NCBI RefSeq assembly: GCF_016806125.1
Contig: NZ_CP047166.1
Coordinates: 3,844,001-3,908,000, forward strand
Direction of reading: 5' to 3'
Source: Ponticoccus alexandrii
Lineage (GTDB): Bacteria; Pseudomonadota; Alphaproteobacteria; Rhodobacterales; Rhodobacteraceae
DNA length: 64,000 nt
The notes beneath the pieces are model-generated. The model was given only the letters and a program-made list of their open reading frames with translations. It did not search any database and was not told where the DNA came from. Made by a program: the position numbers and the translations under genes. Below are positions 1 to 7,801 of this stretch, piece after piece. Numbering within the stretch: the first letter of the stretch is position 1; each line of letters begins with the position of its first letter.

Positions 1-921
1 GACGATCACCTGACGGCGCCTGTCGAACTCGGCCACCATGCGCGTCACCTCGTCCTGCGGGCCTTCCAGCGCCGCGATGCCCGCGAACTGGGTCGCGGCG
101 TTCACGCAGGAGTGGTCGTTGATGCAGAGCCGCGTGACGTGGTCCACGAGGCTTTCGGGCCAGACCGCATAGCCCAGCCGCCAGCCGGTCATGGCATAGG
201 TCTTGGACCAGCCGTCCAGCATGATCAGCCGGTCGCGGATCTCGGGATATTGCAACAGGCTGACGTGCTCGCGCCCGCCATAAAGCATGTTGGAGTAGAT
301 CTCGTCCGACATCAGCGCGACCTGCGGGTGCTCCATCAAACCCGCGACCAGCTTGTCGATTTCCTCGCGCGGGGTGACGCCGCCCGTGGGGTTGGCGGGC
401 GAGTTGATGATGATAAGCCGCGTCTTGTCGGTGATCTGGCCCAGCACCTCTTCGGCGGAGAAGGCGAACCCGTTCTCTTCCTTCAACGCGATCGGTACGG
501 GGGTTGCGCCCGAATACTTGATCACCGACTCGTAGATCGGAAAGCCGGGGTTGGGATACATGATCTCGGCGCCCGGTTCCCCGAACATCAGGCAGGCGAA
601 GAACATGGTGGGCTTGCCACCCGGCTGCACCACGACGTGATCCGGGTTCACCTCGACGCCGTGGCGGCGGTTCAGGTCGGCGGCCACCGCCTCGCGCAGC
701 TTGGGCAGGCCGTTGGCGGGCGTATAGCCGTGATGGCCGTCCTGCAGCGCCTTGATCCCGGCCTCGACGATATGCTCGGGCGTGCGGAAATCCGGCTGCC
801 CGATGCCGAGGTTGATGATGTCACGCCCCTCGGCGGCCAGCTTGCCCGCGCGCGCCAGCACGACAAAGGCCGACTCGGTGCCAAGCCGGGACATACCCCC
901 GGCAAGCTTCAACTGCGTCAT
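1..921 (-). CDS. PLP-dependent aminotransferase, class I/II (partial, 3' end outside window)
   Basis: Cytosolic fold-type I aminotransferase moving an amino group between an amino acid and a 2-oxo acid; the substrate cannot be told from sequence. The reading frame starts at ATG 921 (MTQLKLAGGMSRLG) and stays open to base 1, so the C-terminus is missing. Visible family motifs are NLGIGQPDF near the N-terminus, the NSPANPTGG loop that contacts the cofactor, the SDEIYSNMLY segment, and SKTYAMTGWRLGY, in which Lys at about residue 240 should form the Schiff base with PLP. The gene is separated from the otn operon upstream by about 265 bp holding a GntR-type palindrome (970-983) and an interspersed repeat. 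It is therefore probably a separate transcription unit, perhaps controlled from that palindrome. Family assignment is firm; aspartate aminotransferase-like specificity is only a guess. Confidence 0.92.
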   Translation of the reverse strand, partial: MTQLKLAGGMSRLGTESAFVVLARAGKLAAEGRDIINLGIGQPDFRTPEHIVEAGIKALQDGHHGYTPANGLPKLREAVAADLNRRHGVEVNPDHVVVQPGGKPTMFFACLMFGEPGAEIMYPNPGFPIYESVIKYSGATPVPIALKEENGFAFSAEEVLGQITDKTRLIIINSPANPTGGVTPREEIDKLVAGLMEHPQVALMSDEIYSNMLYGGREHVSLLQYPEIRDRLIMLDGWSKTYAMTGWRLGYAVWPESLVDHVTRLCINDHSCVNAATQFAGIAALEGPQDEVTRMVAEFDRRRQVIV

Positions 922-969
922 GGCGTCTTCTCCTCCCTGTCCCCGGCTTGGCCGGGATCGCTTCGCGAT

Positions 970-983
970 TTTGGTATACCAAA
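970..983. promoter_or_regulatory. 14-bp perfect palindrome, GntR/FadR-type operator candidate
   Basis: TTTGGTATACCAAA is a perfect dyad about 50 bp upstream of the aminotransferase start at 921. The TGGTATACCA core resembles operators of FadR-subfamily GntR regulators. No GntR gene lies in the window, so the cognate regulator is unknown. The position fits control of the aminotransferase rather than of the otn operon, whose last gene ends at 1187. Confidence 0.45.
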
Positions 984-1104
984 TTACCCCGGAAGGAAAA
1001 GCGGGTTTACGCTGCGCCCGGCGCGAACGACGGGGGCCGCCTGATGACTTCCAGCCCCCTGACCGCACACCGGTCCGGCAGACCCGCCCCTGCACCCAGA
1101 CAAG

Positions 1105-1144
1105 CCCCGGGCTTCTTTTCTGCAAAAATACTCCCGCCGGAGGC
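1105..1144 (-). repeat. Interspersed repeat, copy 1
   Basis: The stretch contains GCTTCTTTTCTGCAAAAATA followed by CTCCCGCCGGAGGC. It is the reverse-complement form of the GAGTATTT...AGAAGAAGC repeat found about nine times in this window. It lies in the gap between the end of the otn operon and the aminotransferase gene. Confidence 0.7.
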
Positions 1145-1149
1145 ATCCG

Positions 1150-1178
1150 GCCGCGCCTCCTGCGACAGTCGGCGCGGC
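1150..1178 (-). terminator. Hairpin after otnI, weak terminator candidate
   Basis: GCCGCGCC (1150-1157) and GGCGCGGC (1171-1178) form an 8-bp GC stem with a 13-nt loop, 9 bp beyond the otnI stop. No U-run follows on the minus strand, so intrinsic termination is uncertain. Confidence 0.3.
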
Positions 1179-1186
1179 GAGGCGCG

Positions 1187-1948
1187 TCAGCGGGTCAGGG
1201 TGAACCAGCCCAGCGTATCCTCGGTCGGGCCGCCGGGTTTGTATTCAGCCCCCAGAGGCGCGGTCCAGCCGAGCGCGTCAATGACCTTGAACATATGGGC
1301 GTAATTCACCTCGCCCCGATCCGGAGCCCCGCGATCCGGCACCCCCGCGAACTGGATGTGGCCGACGATGGGCAAGAGCCCCTTCAGCCGGTTGGTCAGG
1401 TCCCCCTCCATCAACTGCACGTGGTAGCAGTCGAACATCAGCTTCAGGTTCGGCGCGCCGACCGCCTCGATCACCGCGCGGGCGTGGCTGGTCGTGGCAA
1501 GGTAGTAGCCCGGCGCGTCGTAGTGGTTCAAAGGCTCGATCAGCACCGTGATGCCATGGCCATGCGCCGCCTTGCAGGCATAGGACAGGTTCTCGACAAA
1601 GACCGCGTCCGCCTCGGGCCCCTTGGCGAAACCGGCCATGACATGCACGCAGGCGGCACCGATGGCCGCCGCATAGGCGATGGCCTCGTCGATGGCGGCG
1701 CGGGCGTCCACCTCGCGCCCCGGCAAGGCGGCAAGGCCGTTCTCGCCCGCGTCCGTATCGCCGCGCCGGGTGTTCAAGCCCAGCATCGGCAGGCCGGTCT
1801 CTTCGAGCGCCGCGCGCACCGCCTCGACCGGCACCTCGTAGGGCCAGTGGCATTCCACCGCGTCGAAACCGGCCGCCTTGGCGGCGCGGATGGCGTCCGG
1901 CAGGGGCCGGTCGGTCCAGAGAAAGCCCAGATTGGCCGAGAATTTCAT
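1187..1948 (-). CDS. otnI: 2-oxo-tetronate isomerase OtnI (hydroxypyruvate isomerase family)
   Basis: A 253-residue TIM-barrel sugar isomerase of the xylose-isomerase-like/Hyi family (YgbM). In characterised tetronate pathways OtnI interconverts 2-oxo- and 3-oxo-tetronate so that the product can be phosphorylated by OtnK. Visible features are the N-terminal MKFSANLGFLW, the acidic and His metal-site segments VLIEPLNHYD and FDCYHVQLMEG, GHIQFAGVPDRG, and LGAEYKPGG with a conserved Glu near the C-terminus. The start ATG at 1948 overlaps the otnC stop by 4 bp (ATGA), so it is translated from the same message as otnC, otnK and ltnD. The symbol rests on this operon context; by itself the protein could be called hydroxypyruvate isomerase. 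Confidence 0.9.
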   Translation of the reverse strand: MKFSANLGFLWTDRPLPDAIRAAKAAGFDAVECHWPYEVPVEAVRAALEETGLPMLGLNTRRGDTDAGENGLAALPGREVDARAAIDEAIAYAAAIGAACVHVMAGFAKGPEADAVFVENLSYACKAAHGHGITVLIEPLNHYDAPGYYLATTSHARAVIEAVGAPNLKLMFDCYHVQLMEGDLTNRLKGLLPIVGHIQFAGVPDRGAPDRGEVNYAHMFKVIDALGWTAPLGAEYKPGGPTEDTLGWFTLTR

Positions 1949-2595
1949 GCGTCCCACTCCACGTCGAATGTCTTCACCACCGACCGGACCTGTCCGCCGG
2001 TCAGGGGTTCCGCGCCCATGCCGCGCGTGATCAGCGCCAGCCGGGCCGTTGCTTCCAGTTCCTCGATGGCGTTGCAGGCCGCCTCGACGTCCTTGCCCGC
2101 CACCACGGGGCCGTGGTTGGCCAGCATCACCGCTGAGCGCTTGCCCGCCAGCCCGCGCACCGCCTGCCCCATGGCCGGATCGCCCGGCACGAAGAAGGGC
2201 AGCAGCTTCACCCGGCCCAGCTGCATGATGCCGTAGGGCGTGTAGGCGGGCAAAAAGTTCTCCTCGTCCACCCCCGGCAGCAGCGACAGCGCGACCGAGT
2301 GGCAGGAGTGGAGGTGCACCACAGCCCCCGCCGTGCCGCGCGTGTCGTAGAAGGCGGTGTGCAGCGGCATCTCCTTGGTGGGCTTGTCGCCGTCGATGTG
2401 CTGGCCCGCCGCGTCGAAGCGTGACAGCCGCCCGGGGTCGAGCCGGCCAAAGCTGGAGCCGGTGGGCGAGACCAGAAGCCCGCCATCCGGCGTCCGGGCA
2501 GAGATGTTGCCGGTCGAGCCATGGGTCAGCCCCCGGTCGTAGAGCGACTTCGCCAACAGGCAAAGCTGCTCGCGCAGGCGGGTTTCCTCGGTCAT
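1945..2595 (-). CDS. otnC: 3-oxo-tetronate 4-phosphate decarboxylase OtnC (class II aldolase/adducin family)
   Basis: A 216-residue class II aldolase-family protein (YgbL type). In tetronate catabolism it decarboxylates 3-oxo-tetronate 4-phosphate to dihydroxyacetone phosphate and CO2. The fold signature is clear: HGSTGNISAR near residue 25, SPTGSSFGRL, the metal-binding HLHSCHS (His-x-His), and ANHGPVV toward the C-terminus for the third His. The start at 2595 (MTEETRLREQ) was chosen over an upstream ATG because it overlaps the otnK stop by 4 bp and matches the usual length. It also overlaps otnI by 4 bp. The whole ltnD-otnK-otnC-otnI run is coupled in this way. Confidence 0.92.
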   Translation of the reverse strand: MTEETRLREQLCLLAKSLYDRGLTHGSTGNISARTPDGGLLVSPTGSSFGRLDPGRLSRFDAAGQHIDGDKPTKEMPLHTAFYDTRGTAGAVVHLHSCHSVALSLLPGVDEENFLPAYTPYGIMQLGRVKLLPFFVPGDPAMGQAVRGLAGKRSAVMLANHGPVVAGKDVEAACNAIEELEATARLALITRGMGAEPLTGGQVRSVVKTFDVEWDA

Positions 2596-3851
2596 GCCAG
2601 CTTTCCAAGCGCGTCGGCAAAGAAGGTCTCGGCGCCGAAGTTGCCGGACTTCAGCGTGATCGCGATGCGTTCGCCGCCGCTGTCGCAGGTGCACCACGGC
2701 ACGCCCGGCGCGATCTCGGCGCCGATGTCCAGCCGGTCGATGCCCAGCGCCTGCGCGACCGCGCCAGAGGTCTCGCCGCCCGCGACGACGACTCGCCGCG
2801 CGCCTCGGTCGCGGGCCGCGACGGCCAGCTTGGCCAGCGCACGTTCGACCACCGCGCCCGCCTCTTCGCGGCCCAGCGCGGCCTGCGCGGCGCGCACCTG
2901 ATCGGGCTCTGCGGTGGCATAGACCAAGGGCGCTGCGTCCAGATCCTGAGCGGCGAGCCAGTCCAGCGCCTTCTGCGGGCCTTCCTCGTCCAGCTTGACG
3001 GGGTCGAGCCGGTAGGACGGCGCGCCGGTCGCCTTGTAGGCCTCCACCTGCTTGCGGGTCATGGCGGAACAGCTACCGGAGAGGACCACCGCGCCGGGGC
3101 CGATCTGCTCGGGCGCTCGGGCGGTGTCGGCCTTCAGCGCGCCGTCCTGCATCCAGAGCTTGGGCAGGGGCATGGCGACCGCGCTGCCGCCGGTCATCAG
3201 CGGCATGTCCCGGCAGGCCTCGGCGATGGTGTAGAGGTCTTCGTTCGCCACCGCGTCGATGACGACATGGGCCACACCCTCCTCCGCCAGCCGCGCGAGT
3301 TCGGCCCTGAGCGCCTCGGCGCCCTGCGCCACGGTCAGGCGGTCGGCCAGACCCACGGGCCGCGTCACCTGCGGCTCCAGCAGGCGCATCAGGTTGGAAT
3401 CGGTCATCGGCGTCAGCGGGTGGTCCTTCATCGGGCTTTCCGCCAAGGGCTGCCGCCCGACGAAGAGGTTGCCCATGAAGATCGACCGGCCGTTTTCCGG
3501 GAAGGCGGGGCAGTAGATCGTCTGATCGGTGCCAAGATCCGCCATCAGCGCCTCGGCCACCGGACCGATGTTGCCTTGGGGCGTCGAATCGAAGGTCGAG
3601 CAGTACTTCCAGAAGAACCGCTGCGCGCCCGCCGCCTGCAGCCACTTCAGCGCGGCGCGGCAGTCGGCGACGGCCTTGTCGACCGGCTCGGTCCGGCATT
3701 TCAGCGCGATCACCTCGAAGGGGGCGGTGTCGGCGGGCGGCGTCTCGGGCACGCCCAGCCGCAGGGAAACCGGCACGCCCGACCGCGCCAGAAGCCCGGC
3801 CAGGTCGGTGGCGCCGGTGAAGTCGTCGGCGATGGCTCCGAGCAGGGTCAT
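2592..3851 (-). CDS. otnK: 3-oxo-tetronate kinase OtnK (DUF1537 four-carbon acid sugar kinase)
   Basis: A 419-residue kinase of the former DUF1537 family. It phosphorylates 3-oxo-tetronate (or a related four-carbon acid sugar) at the 4-position with ATP. The N-terminal signature GAIADDFTGATDLAGLLARSG is the hallmark substrate domain; FWKYCSTFDSTPQGNIGPV and YCPAFPENGR follow. GSCSAMTRKQ at mid-protein and VVAGGETSGAVAQALG in the C-terminal nucleotide-binding domain complete the family pattern. Length is normal. Start and stop both overlap their neighbours by ATGA. The presence of the dehydrogenase, decarboxylase and isomerase around it makes the acid-sugar role firm; L-threonate versus D-erythronate as entry substrate is inferred from the dehydrogenase. 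Confidence 0.95.
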   Translation of the reverse strand: MTLLGAIADDFTGATDLAGLLARSGVPVSLRLGVPETPPADTAPFEVIALKCRTEPVDKAVADCRAALKWLQAAGAQRFFWKYCSTFDSTPQGNIGPVAEALMADLGTDQTIYCPAFPENGRSIFMGNLFVGRQPLAESPMKDHPLTPMTDSNLMRLLEPQVTRPVGLADRLTVAQGAEALRAELARLAEEGVAHVVIDAVANEDLYTIAEACRDMPLMTGGSAVAMPLPKLWMQDGALKADTARAPEQIGPGAVVLSGSCSAMTRKQVEAYKATGAPSYRLDPVKLDEEGPQKALDWLAAQDLDAAPLVYATAEPDQVRAAQAALGREEAGAVVERALAKLAVAARDRGARRVVVAGGETSGAVAQALGIDRLDIGAEIAPGVPWCTCDSGGERIAITLKSGNFGAETFFADALGKLA

Positions 3852-4750
3852 GTGTCACCTCCCGGCAGGGTCAGGCCCGCATGGGTGGCGTAAAGCTTGG
3901 CGATGGCCGCGTCGTCCTCGCGGCCCATGCCCATGCCGCTGGCCGCGACCCACTGCTGCAGCGCCGCCGCCGTGAGCGGCGCGCTGAACTTCGCGCTGCG
4001 GGCGATGTCGGAGACGATGCCGAGGTCCTTGAGCCAGATGTCCACGGCGGAAAGCGGCGTGTAGTCGCCCGACACCACATGCGGCGCGCGGTTTTCCAGC
4101 ACCCAGCTTGTGCCGGCGCATTCGGGGATGACCTTGACGAACTGCTCGGGCGTGACGCCCTGTGTCATGCCAAAGGTCATGGCCTCGCCCATGGCGGCCA
4201 GATGCACCCCGACCAGAAGCTGGTTGATCGCCTTCATGGCGGACCCCGGACCGGCCTCGTCGCCGAGCTCGAAGACCTTGGCCGCCATGGCGTCCAGCAC
4301 CGGGCGCGCCTTGGCGAAGGCCTCGGGCGCGCCGGAGGCCATGACCGACAACTCGCCCGAGGCGGCCTTGACCTGCCCGCCCGAGATCGGCGCGTCGAGG
4401 TAGAGCACCCCCGCCTCGGCACAGCGCGCGGCCATGGCGCGGGCGAAGTCCGGCGCGACGGTCGCGCAGGAGACGACGACGGCGCCCTGCTTCATCTGCG
4501 CCACGGCGCCGCCCTCGCCAAAGAGCACGGCCTCGGTCTGCGCGGCATTCACCACGACGGTCACGACCACATCGGCCTCTGCATAGTCGCCGGGGCCGGT
4601 CACGGCTTTGCCGCCCTCACCCGCGAAACGTTCGATCTGGGCGGCGTTGACGTCCGCGCCCCATGTCTCGAGCCCTGCTTTCAGGCAATTCGCCGCCACC
4701 CCATAGCCCATGGAGCCGAGGCCGATCACGGCCACTCTTGTCTCTGTCAC
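3848..4750 (-). CDS. ltnD: L-threonate dehydrogenase LtnD (3-hydroxyisobutyrate dehydrogenase family)
   Basis: A 300-residue NAD(P)-dependent beta-hydroxyacid dehydrogenase, first enzyme of the four-carbon acid sugar route, expected to oxidise L-threonate to 2-oxo-tetronate. The N-terminal Rossmann motif AVIGLGSMGYGVAANCL, the substrate-binding DAPISGGQVKAASGEL and the catalytic-lysine segment GSAMKAINQLLVG are all visible and intact. It is the promoter-proximal gene of the operon and overlaps otnK by 4 bp. The upstream 250 bp carry two interspersed repeats; I see no adjacent DeoR/GntR regulator. Other members of the family act on glycerate or tartronate semialdehyde, so the substrate rests on operon context. 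Confidence 0.9.
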   Translation of the reverse strand: MTETRVAVIGLGSMGYGVAANCLKAGLETWGADVNAAQIERFAGEGGKAVTGPGDYAEADVVVTVVVNAAQTEAVLFGEGGAVAQMKQGAVVVSCATVAPDFARAMAARCAEAGVLYLDAPISGGQVKAASGELSVMASGAPEAFAKARPVLDAMAAKVFELGDEAGPGSAMKAINQLLVGVHLAAMGEAMTFGMTQGVTPEQFVKVIPECAGTSWVLENRAPHVVSGDYTPLSAVDIWLKDLGIVSDIARSAKFSAPLTAAALQQWVAASGMGMGREDDAAIAKLYATHAGLTLPGGDT

Positions 4751-4885
4751 GATGTCCTCCCGGAAGGTCTGCTTGCGCTACCAGCGTCTTCGGGGCGGAT
4801 CATCCCTTGCCCGGACCCAAAGCGCAAGCGGATCGGTCGGACGGCGCTTTTCCGGCAACGTTGCGGGTATTTCGGGCCGGGCAGT

Positions 4886-4908
4886 GAGTATTTGGACAGA
4901 GAAGAAGC
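4886..4908 (+). repeat. Interspersed repeat, copy 3
   Basis: The copy reads GAGTATTTGGACAGAGAAGA followed by AGC. It lies in the gap between ltnD and the FAD oxidoreductase, about 40 bp from an oppositely oriented copy, giving a head-to-head pair. Confidence 0.7.
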
Positions 4909-4948
4909 ACAGGATCGTCCCTCGCCGGAGATGGCGCGCAGGCCCCTG

Positions 4949-4982
4949 ACTTCTTTTCTGCAAAAATACTCCCGCCGGAGGC
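4949..4982 (-). repeat. Interspersed repeat, copy 2
   Basis: The copy reads ACTTCTTTTCTGCAAAAATA then CTCCCGCCGGAGGC, almost identical to copy 1 at 1105-1144. It lies directly downstream of the FAD oxidoreductase stop at 5003 (minus strand). Confidence 0.7.
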
Positions 4983-5002
4983 GCAGGCCCGCCCCGGGGC
5001 GG

Positions 5003-6208
5003 TCAGATCACGTTCTTCTCGAGGAAGGGGGTGCCGGTCAGGATGCGCGTCATGCCCAGAGGCGAGAGGTCGAGCGTGCGGTAGGTGCCGTGGACGATCA
5101 GCTCTGCCACGGCGCGGCCGGTGGCCGGGGCCTGCTGCAGGCCATGGCCCGAGAAGCCGTTGGCAAAGAGCATGTTGGGCACCTCGGGGTGGGGACCGAC
5201 GATCATGTTGTGGTCGAGCGTGTTGTAGGCGTAGTGGCCGGCCCAGCTGCGGATCACCTTGATTGCCTCGAAGGATTCGGAGCGGGCGGCGAGAACGGGC
5301 CAGATGCGCTCTTCGAACTCGGCGTAGTCGGGCTCGAAGTCGTCGCAACCCACGGCGCGGTCGTCTTCGGGCGGGCATTGGGTCATGAAGTAGCGGCCCT
5401 CGGGGCGGCAGTAGACACCCGAGGGGTCGATCATCAGCGGCAGGCGGCCCTGGTTGACGCGCGCCGTGCCCTCGGGGCTTTGGGCACAATCATACAGGAA
5501 GACCGTGCGTTTGCGGGGTTCGACCGGGATGTGCAGGCCAGCCATGCCCGCCACCTGCGCCGCGCGCGGGCCTGCGGCATTGACCACCGTTCCGCAGGCC
5601 AGCCTGCGGCCCGATGCCAGCGTCACATGGATGATGCGGTCGCCCGCCCGGGTCAGGCCGGTGACCTCGTCGCGGACGTAGGTGACGCCCTGCGCGCGGG
5701 CCTTGTTGCGAAAGCCGTTCATCAGGCCGGTGTTGTCGAACCAGCCCTCTCCGGACCGCCCGTAGGAGGCGAGGCGGATGTCGTCGCAGGTGAGGTGCGG
5801 AAAGGCGCGGGACAGATCGTCGGGCGACCAGAGCACCACGTCGGCGCCGCAGGCGCGCTGGGTCTCGTGGTTCTCGCGCAGGGTCCGCTCTTGTTCCGGC
5901 GTGGCGGCAAGGTAGAGGTAGCCGCCCTCGTGAAAGGCCAGATCCGGGCGGTCGTCGCGGGTTGCGCAGAGGATGGCGAAGTCGCGGATCACCTTGGCGC
6001 CATACTGGCTGATGGCCACGTTGATCGCGTTGGAGAACTGCGTCCGGATCGAGGCCGCGGAGAGCGCGGTCGAGGCGCGGGCGTAGGTCGGGTCGCGTTC
6101 CACCACGAGGACCCGCCCGTCGAAATCCGGATCGCCGGAGAGGTAGCAGGCCACGGCGGAGCCGATCACCGCCCCGCCCACGATCACCACGTCAAAGCTG
6201 TCCTGCAT
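5003..6208 (-). CDS. FAD-dependent oxidoreductase, DAO (glycine/D-amino acid oxidase) family
   Basis: A 401-residue flavoprotein of the DAO superfamily. It probably oxidises an amine or amino/hydroxy acid, but the substrate is not visible. The N-terminus shows the FAD dinucleotide motif VVIVGGAVIGSAVACYL and the ribose-binding glutamate in LVVERD. SAASIRTQFS and the C-terminal GPHPEVPNMLFANGFSGHGLQQAPATGRAVAEL, the typical second FAD-contacting region, are intact. The ATG at 6208 (MQDSFDVV) was chosen because a GGGG-rich ribosome binding site precedes it and the Rossmann fold starts a few residues later. The frame remains open another 47 codons upstream, which I judge non-coding. The gene diverges from the phosphomannomutase gene at 6328. 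Confidence 0.9.
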   Translation of the reverse strand: MQDSFDVVIVGGAVIGSAVACYLSGDPDFDGRVLVVERDPTYARASTALSAASIRTQFSNAINVAISQYGAKVIRDFAILCATRDDRPDLAFHEGGYLYLAATPEQERTLRENHETQRACGADVVLWSPDDLSRAFPHLTCDDIRLASYGRSGEGWFDNTGLMNGFRNKARAQGVTYVRDEVTGLTRAGDRIIHVTLASGRRLACGTVVNAAGPRAAQVAGMAGLHIPVEPRKRTVFLYDCAQSPEGTARVNQGRLPLMIDPSGVYCRPEGRYFMTQCPPEDDRAVGCDDFEPDYAEFEERIWPVLAARSESFEAIKVIRSWAGHYAYNTLDHNMIVGPHPEVPNMLFANGFSGHGLQQAPATGRAVAELIVHGTYRTLDLSPLGMTRILTGTPFLEKNVI

Positions 6209-6327
6209 CCTTGCCCCCCGGACCTGTCCGCGCAGCTTCCACGAGTGGCGGGCAGATGCAACGTCTGGGGCCTTGATCGCCGGGCCGGGACGCGGGAAAA
6301 CCCAAGGCAGGGAAAAGGGAGGCGACC

Positions 6328-7698
6328 ATGGCGCCGAAATTCGGGACAAGCGGCCTGCGCGGGCTGGTGACGGAACTGACGGAGCCCTTGGTGCGTGACT
6401 ACGTCACCGCCTTCCTGAGCGCCTGCCCGCATGGCGGTGCGGTGCATGTGGGGCAGGACCTGCGCACCTCCTCGCCGCAGATCGCGGGCTGGGTCATGGA
6501 GACGGTGCGCGCCTCTGGCCTGACCGCCGTCGATTGCGGCACCGTGCCGACGCCGGCGCTGGCGCTTTCCGCGCTGGGGGCGGGCGCGGCGGCTATCATG
6601 GTGACCGGCAGCCATATCCCCGCCGACCGCAATGGGCTGAAGTTCTATCTGCCCACCGGCGAAATCCTGAAAGAGGACGAGGCGCGGATCACGACAGCGC
6701 TCGGCCAACCCCTCCCGGACGGCGCGGGCGCGCTTGAAACGAAGGACGCGGCGGCGGACTATGTCGCCCGCTACACGCGGGGCTTTGCCCCGGACACGCT
6801 GGCGGGGCTGACGGTGGGCGTCTACCAGCACTCCTCCGTGGCGCGCGACCTGCTGGTCGCCGTGGTGGTGGCGCTGGGGGGCCGCGCCGTGCCGATCGCA
6901 CGATCCGAAAGCTTCATCCCCGTCGACACGGAGGCGCTGGACCCCGAGACCGGGGCGCTGTTCGCGGGATGGTTCGCGGAGCACGGGCTGGACGTGCTGA
7001 TCTCGACCGACGGGGACGCGGACCGGCCCATGGTGGTCGACGACGCCGGGCGCGTGGTGCCGGGGGACGTGCTGGGCGCGCTGACCGCGCGGCATCTGGG
7101 GGCCGGGGTCGTCTGCACGCCGGTCTCTTCGAACACCATGGTCGAGGATGCGGCCTTTGGCCTGACCGTGCGGCGCACGCGGATCGGCTCCCCCTTCGTG
7201 ATCGCGGCGATGGAAGAGGCGCTGACCGCAGATCCCGCCGCGCGGGTCGTGGGTTACGAGGCGAACGGGGGCTTCTTGCTGGGCTTCGACACCGGGACAC
7301 TGGCGCCCCTGATGACCCGCGACTGCCTGCTGCCCATCCTCGCACCCCTTGCGGCGGCGAAGGTCGCGGGGGTGAAGCTGTCGGCACTGATCGACGCGCT
7401 GCCGCCGCGCTTCACCGCCGCCGACCGCATCGCCGGGATCGAGACGGCGCGCGCCGCCGCCTTCCTTGAGGACCTCACCGAAGGCCCCGAAGCCCGTGCC
7501 GCCTTCTTCGGCGAGGCCGAGAGCGCGCTGGACCTGACCGACGGGCTGCGGGCAAGCTTTGCCGGGGGCCATGTCCTTCACCTGCGCCCCTCGGGCAATG
7601 CGCCGGAATTCCGCTGCTACGCCGAAGCGGGCAGCCGCGGGGCCGCGCAGGCGCTCGTCGCGCGCACATTGGACAAATTGCGGGCGACCCTGACCTGA
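6328..7698 (+). CDS. Phosphomannomutase/phosphoglucomutase (alpha-D-phosphohexomutase family)
   Basis: A 456-residue four-domain phosphohexomutase that interconverts hexose 6-phosphate and 1-phosphate, feeding sugar nucleotides for polysaccharide synthesis. All active-site loops are visible: VTGSHIPADRNGLKFY with the phosphorylated Ser, the metal loop STDGDADRP, the sugar-specificity loop GYEANGGFLLG, and the phosphate-binding RPSGNAPEFRCYAEAG. The start at 6328 has GGGAGG seven bases upstream. The EANGG sugar loop differs from the more common GEESG of PGM/GlmM enzymes, which favours a phosphomannomutase-type name. It is followed by UDP-glucose dehydrogenase, so the two may serve the same sugar-nucleotide supply. 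Confidence 0.92.
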   Translation: MAPKFGTSGLRGLVTELTEPLVRDYVTAFLSACPHGGAVHVGQDLRTSSPQIAGWVMETVRASGLTAVDCGTVPTPALALSALGAGAAAIMVTGSHIPADRNGLKFYLPTGEILKEDEARITTALGQPLPDGAGALETKDAAADYVARYTRGFAPDTLAGLTVGVYQHSSVARDLLVAVVVALGGRAVPIARSESFIPVDTEALDPETGALFAGWFAEHGLDVLISTDGDADRPMVVDDAGRVVPGDVLGALTARHLGAGVVCTPVSSNTMVEDAAFGLTVRRTRIGSPFVIAAMEEALTADPAARVVGYEANGGFLLGFDTGTLAPLMTRDCLLPILAPLAAAKVAGVKLSALIDALPPRFTAADRIAGIETARAAAFLEDLTEGPEARAAFFGEAESALDLTDGLRASFAGGHVLHLRPSGNAPEFRCYAEAGSRGAAQALVARTLDKLRATLT

Positions 7699-7801
7699 CG
7701 ACCGCCCGAGGGCAACAGATCGCCACGCGTTCGGCGGCTTTGTTGACACCGCCTGCGCGGCGCCGCATGACATCCCGAAACCTGCCTGAAGGATTTCAGT
7801 T

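Noticed and set aside
3881-6370. 829-codon plus-strand open frame across ltnD and the FAD oxidoreductase
   Set aside because: It crosses two well-supported minus-strand genes and has no recognisable sequence.
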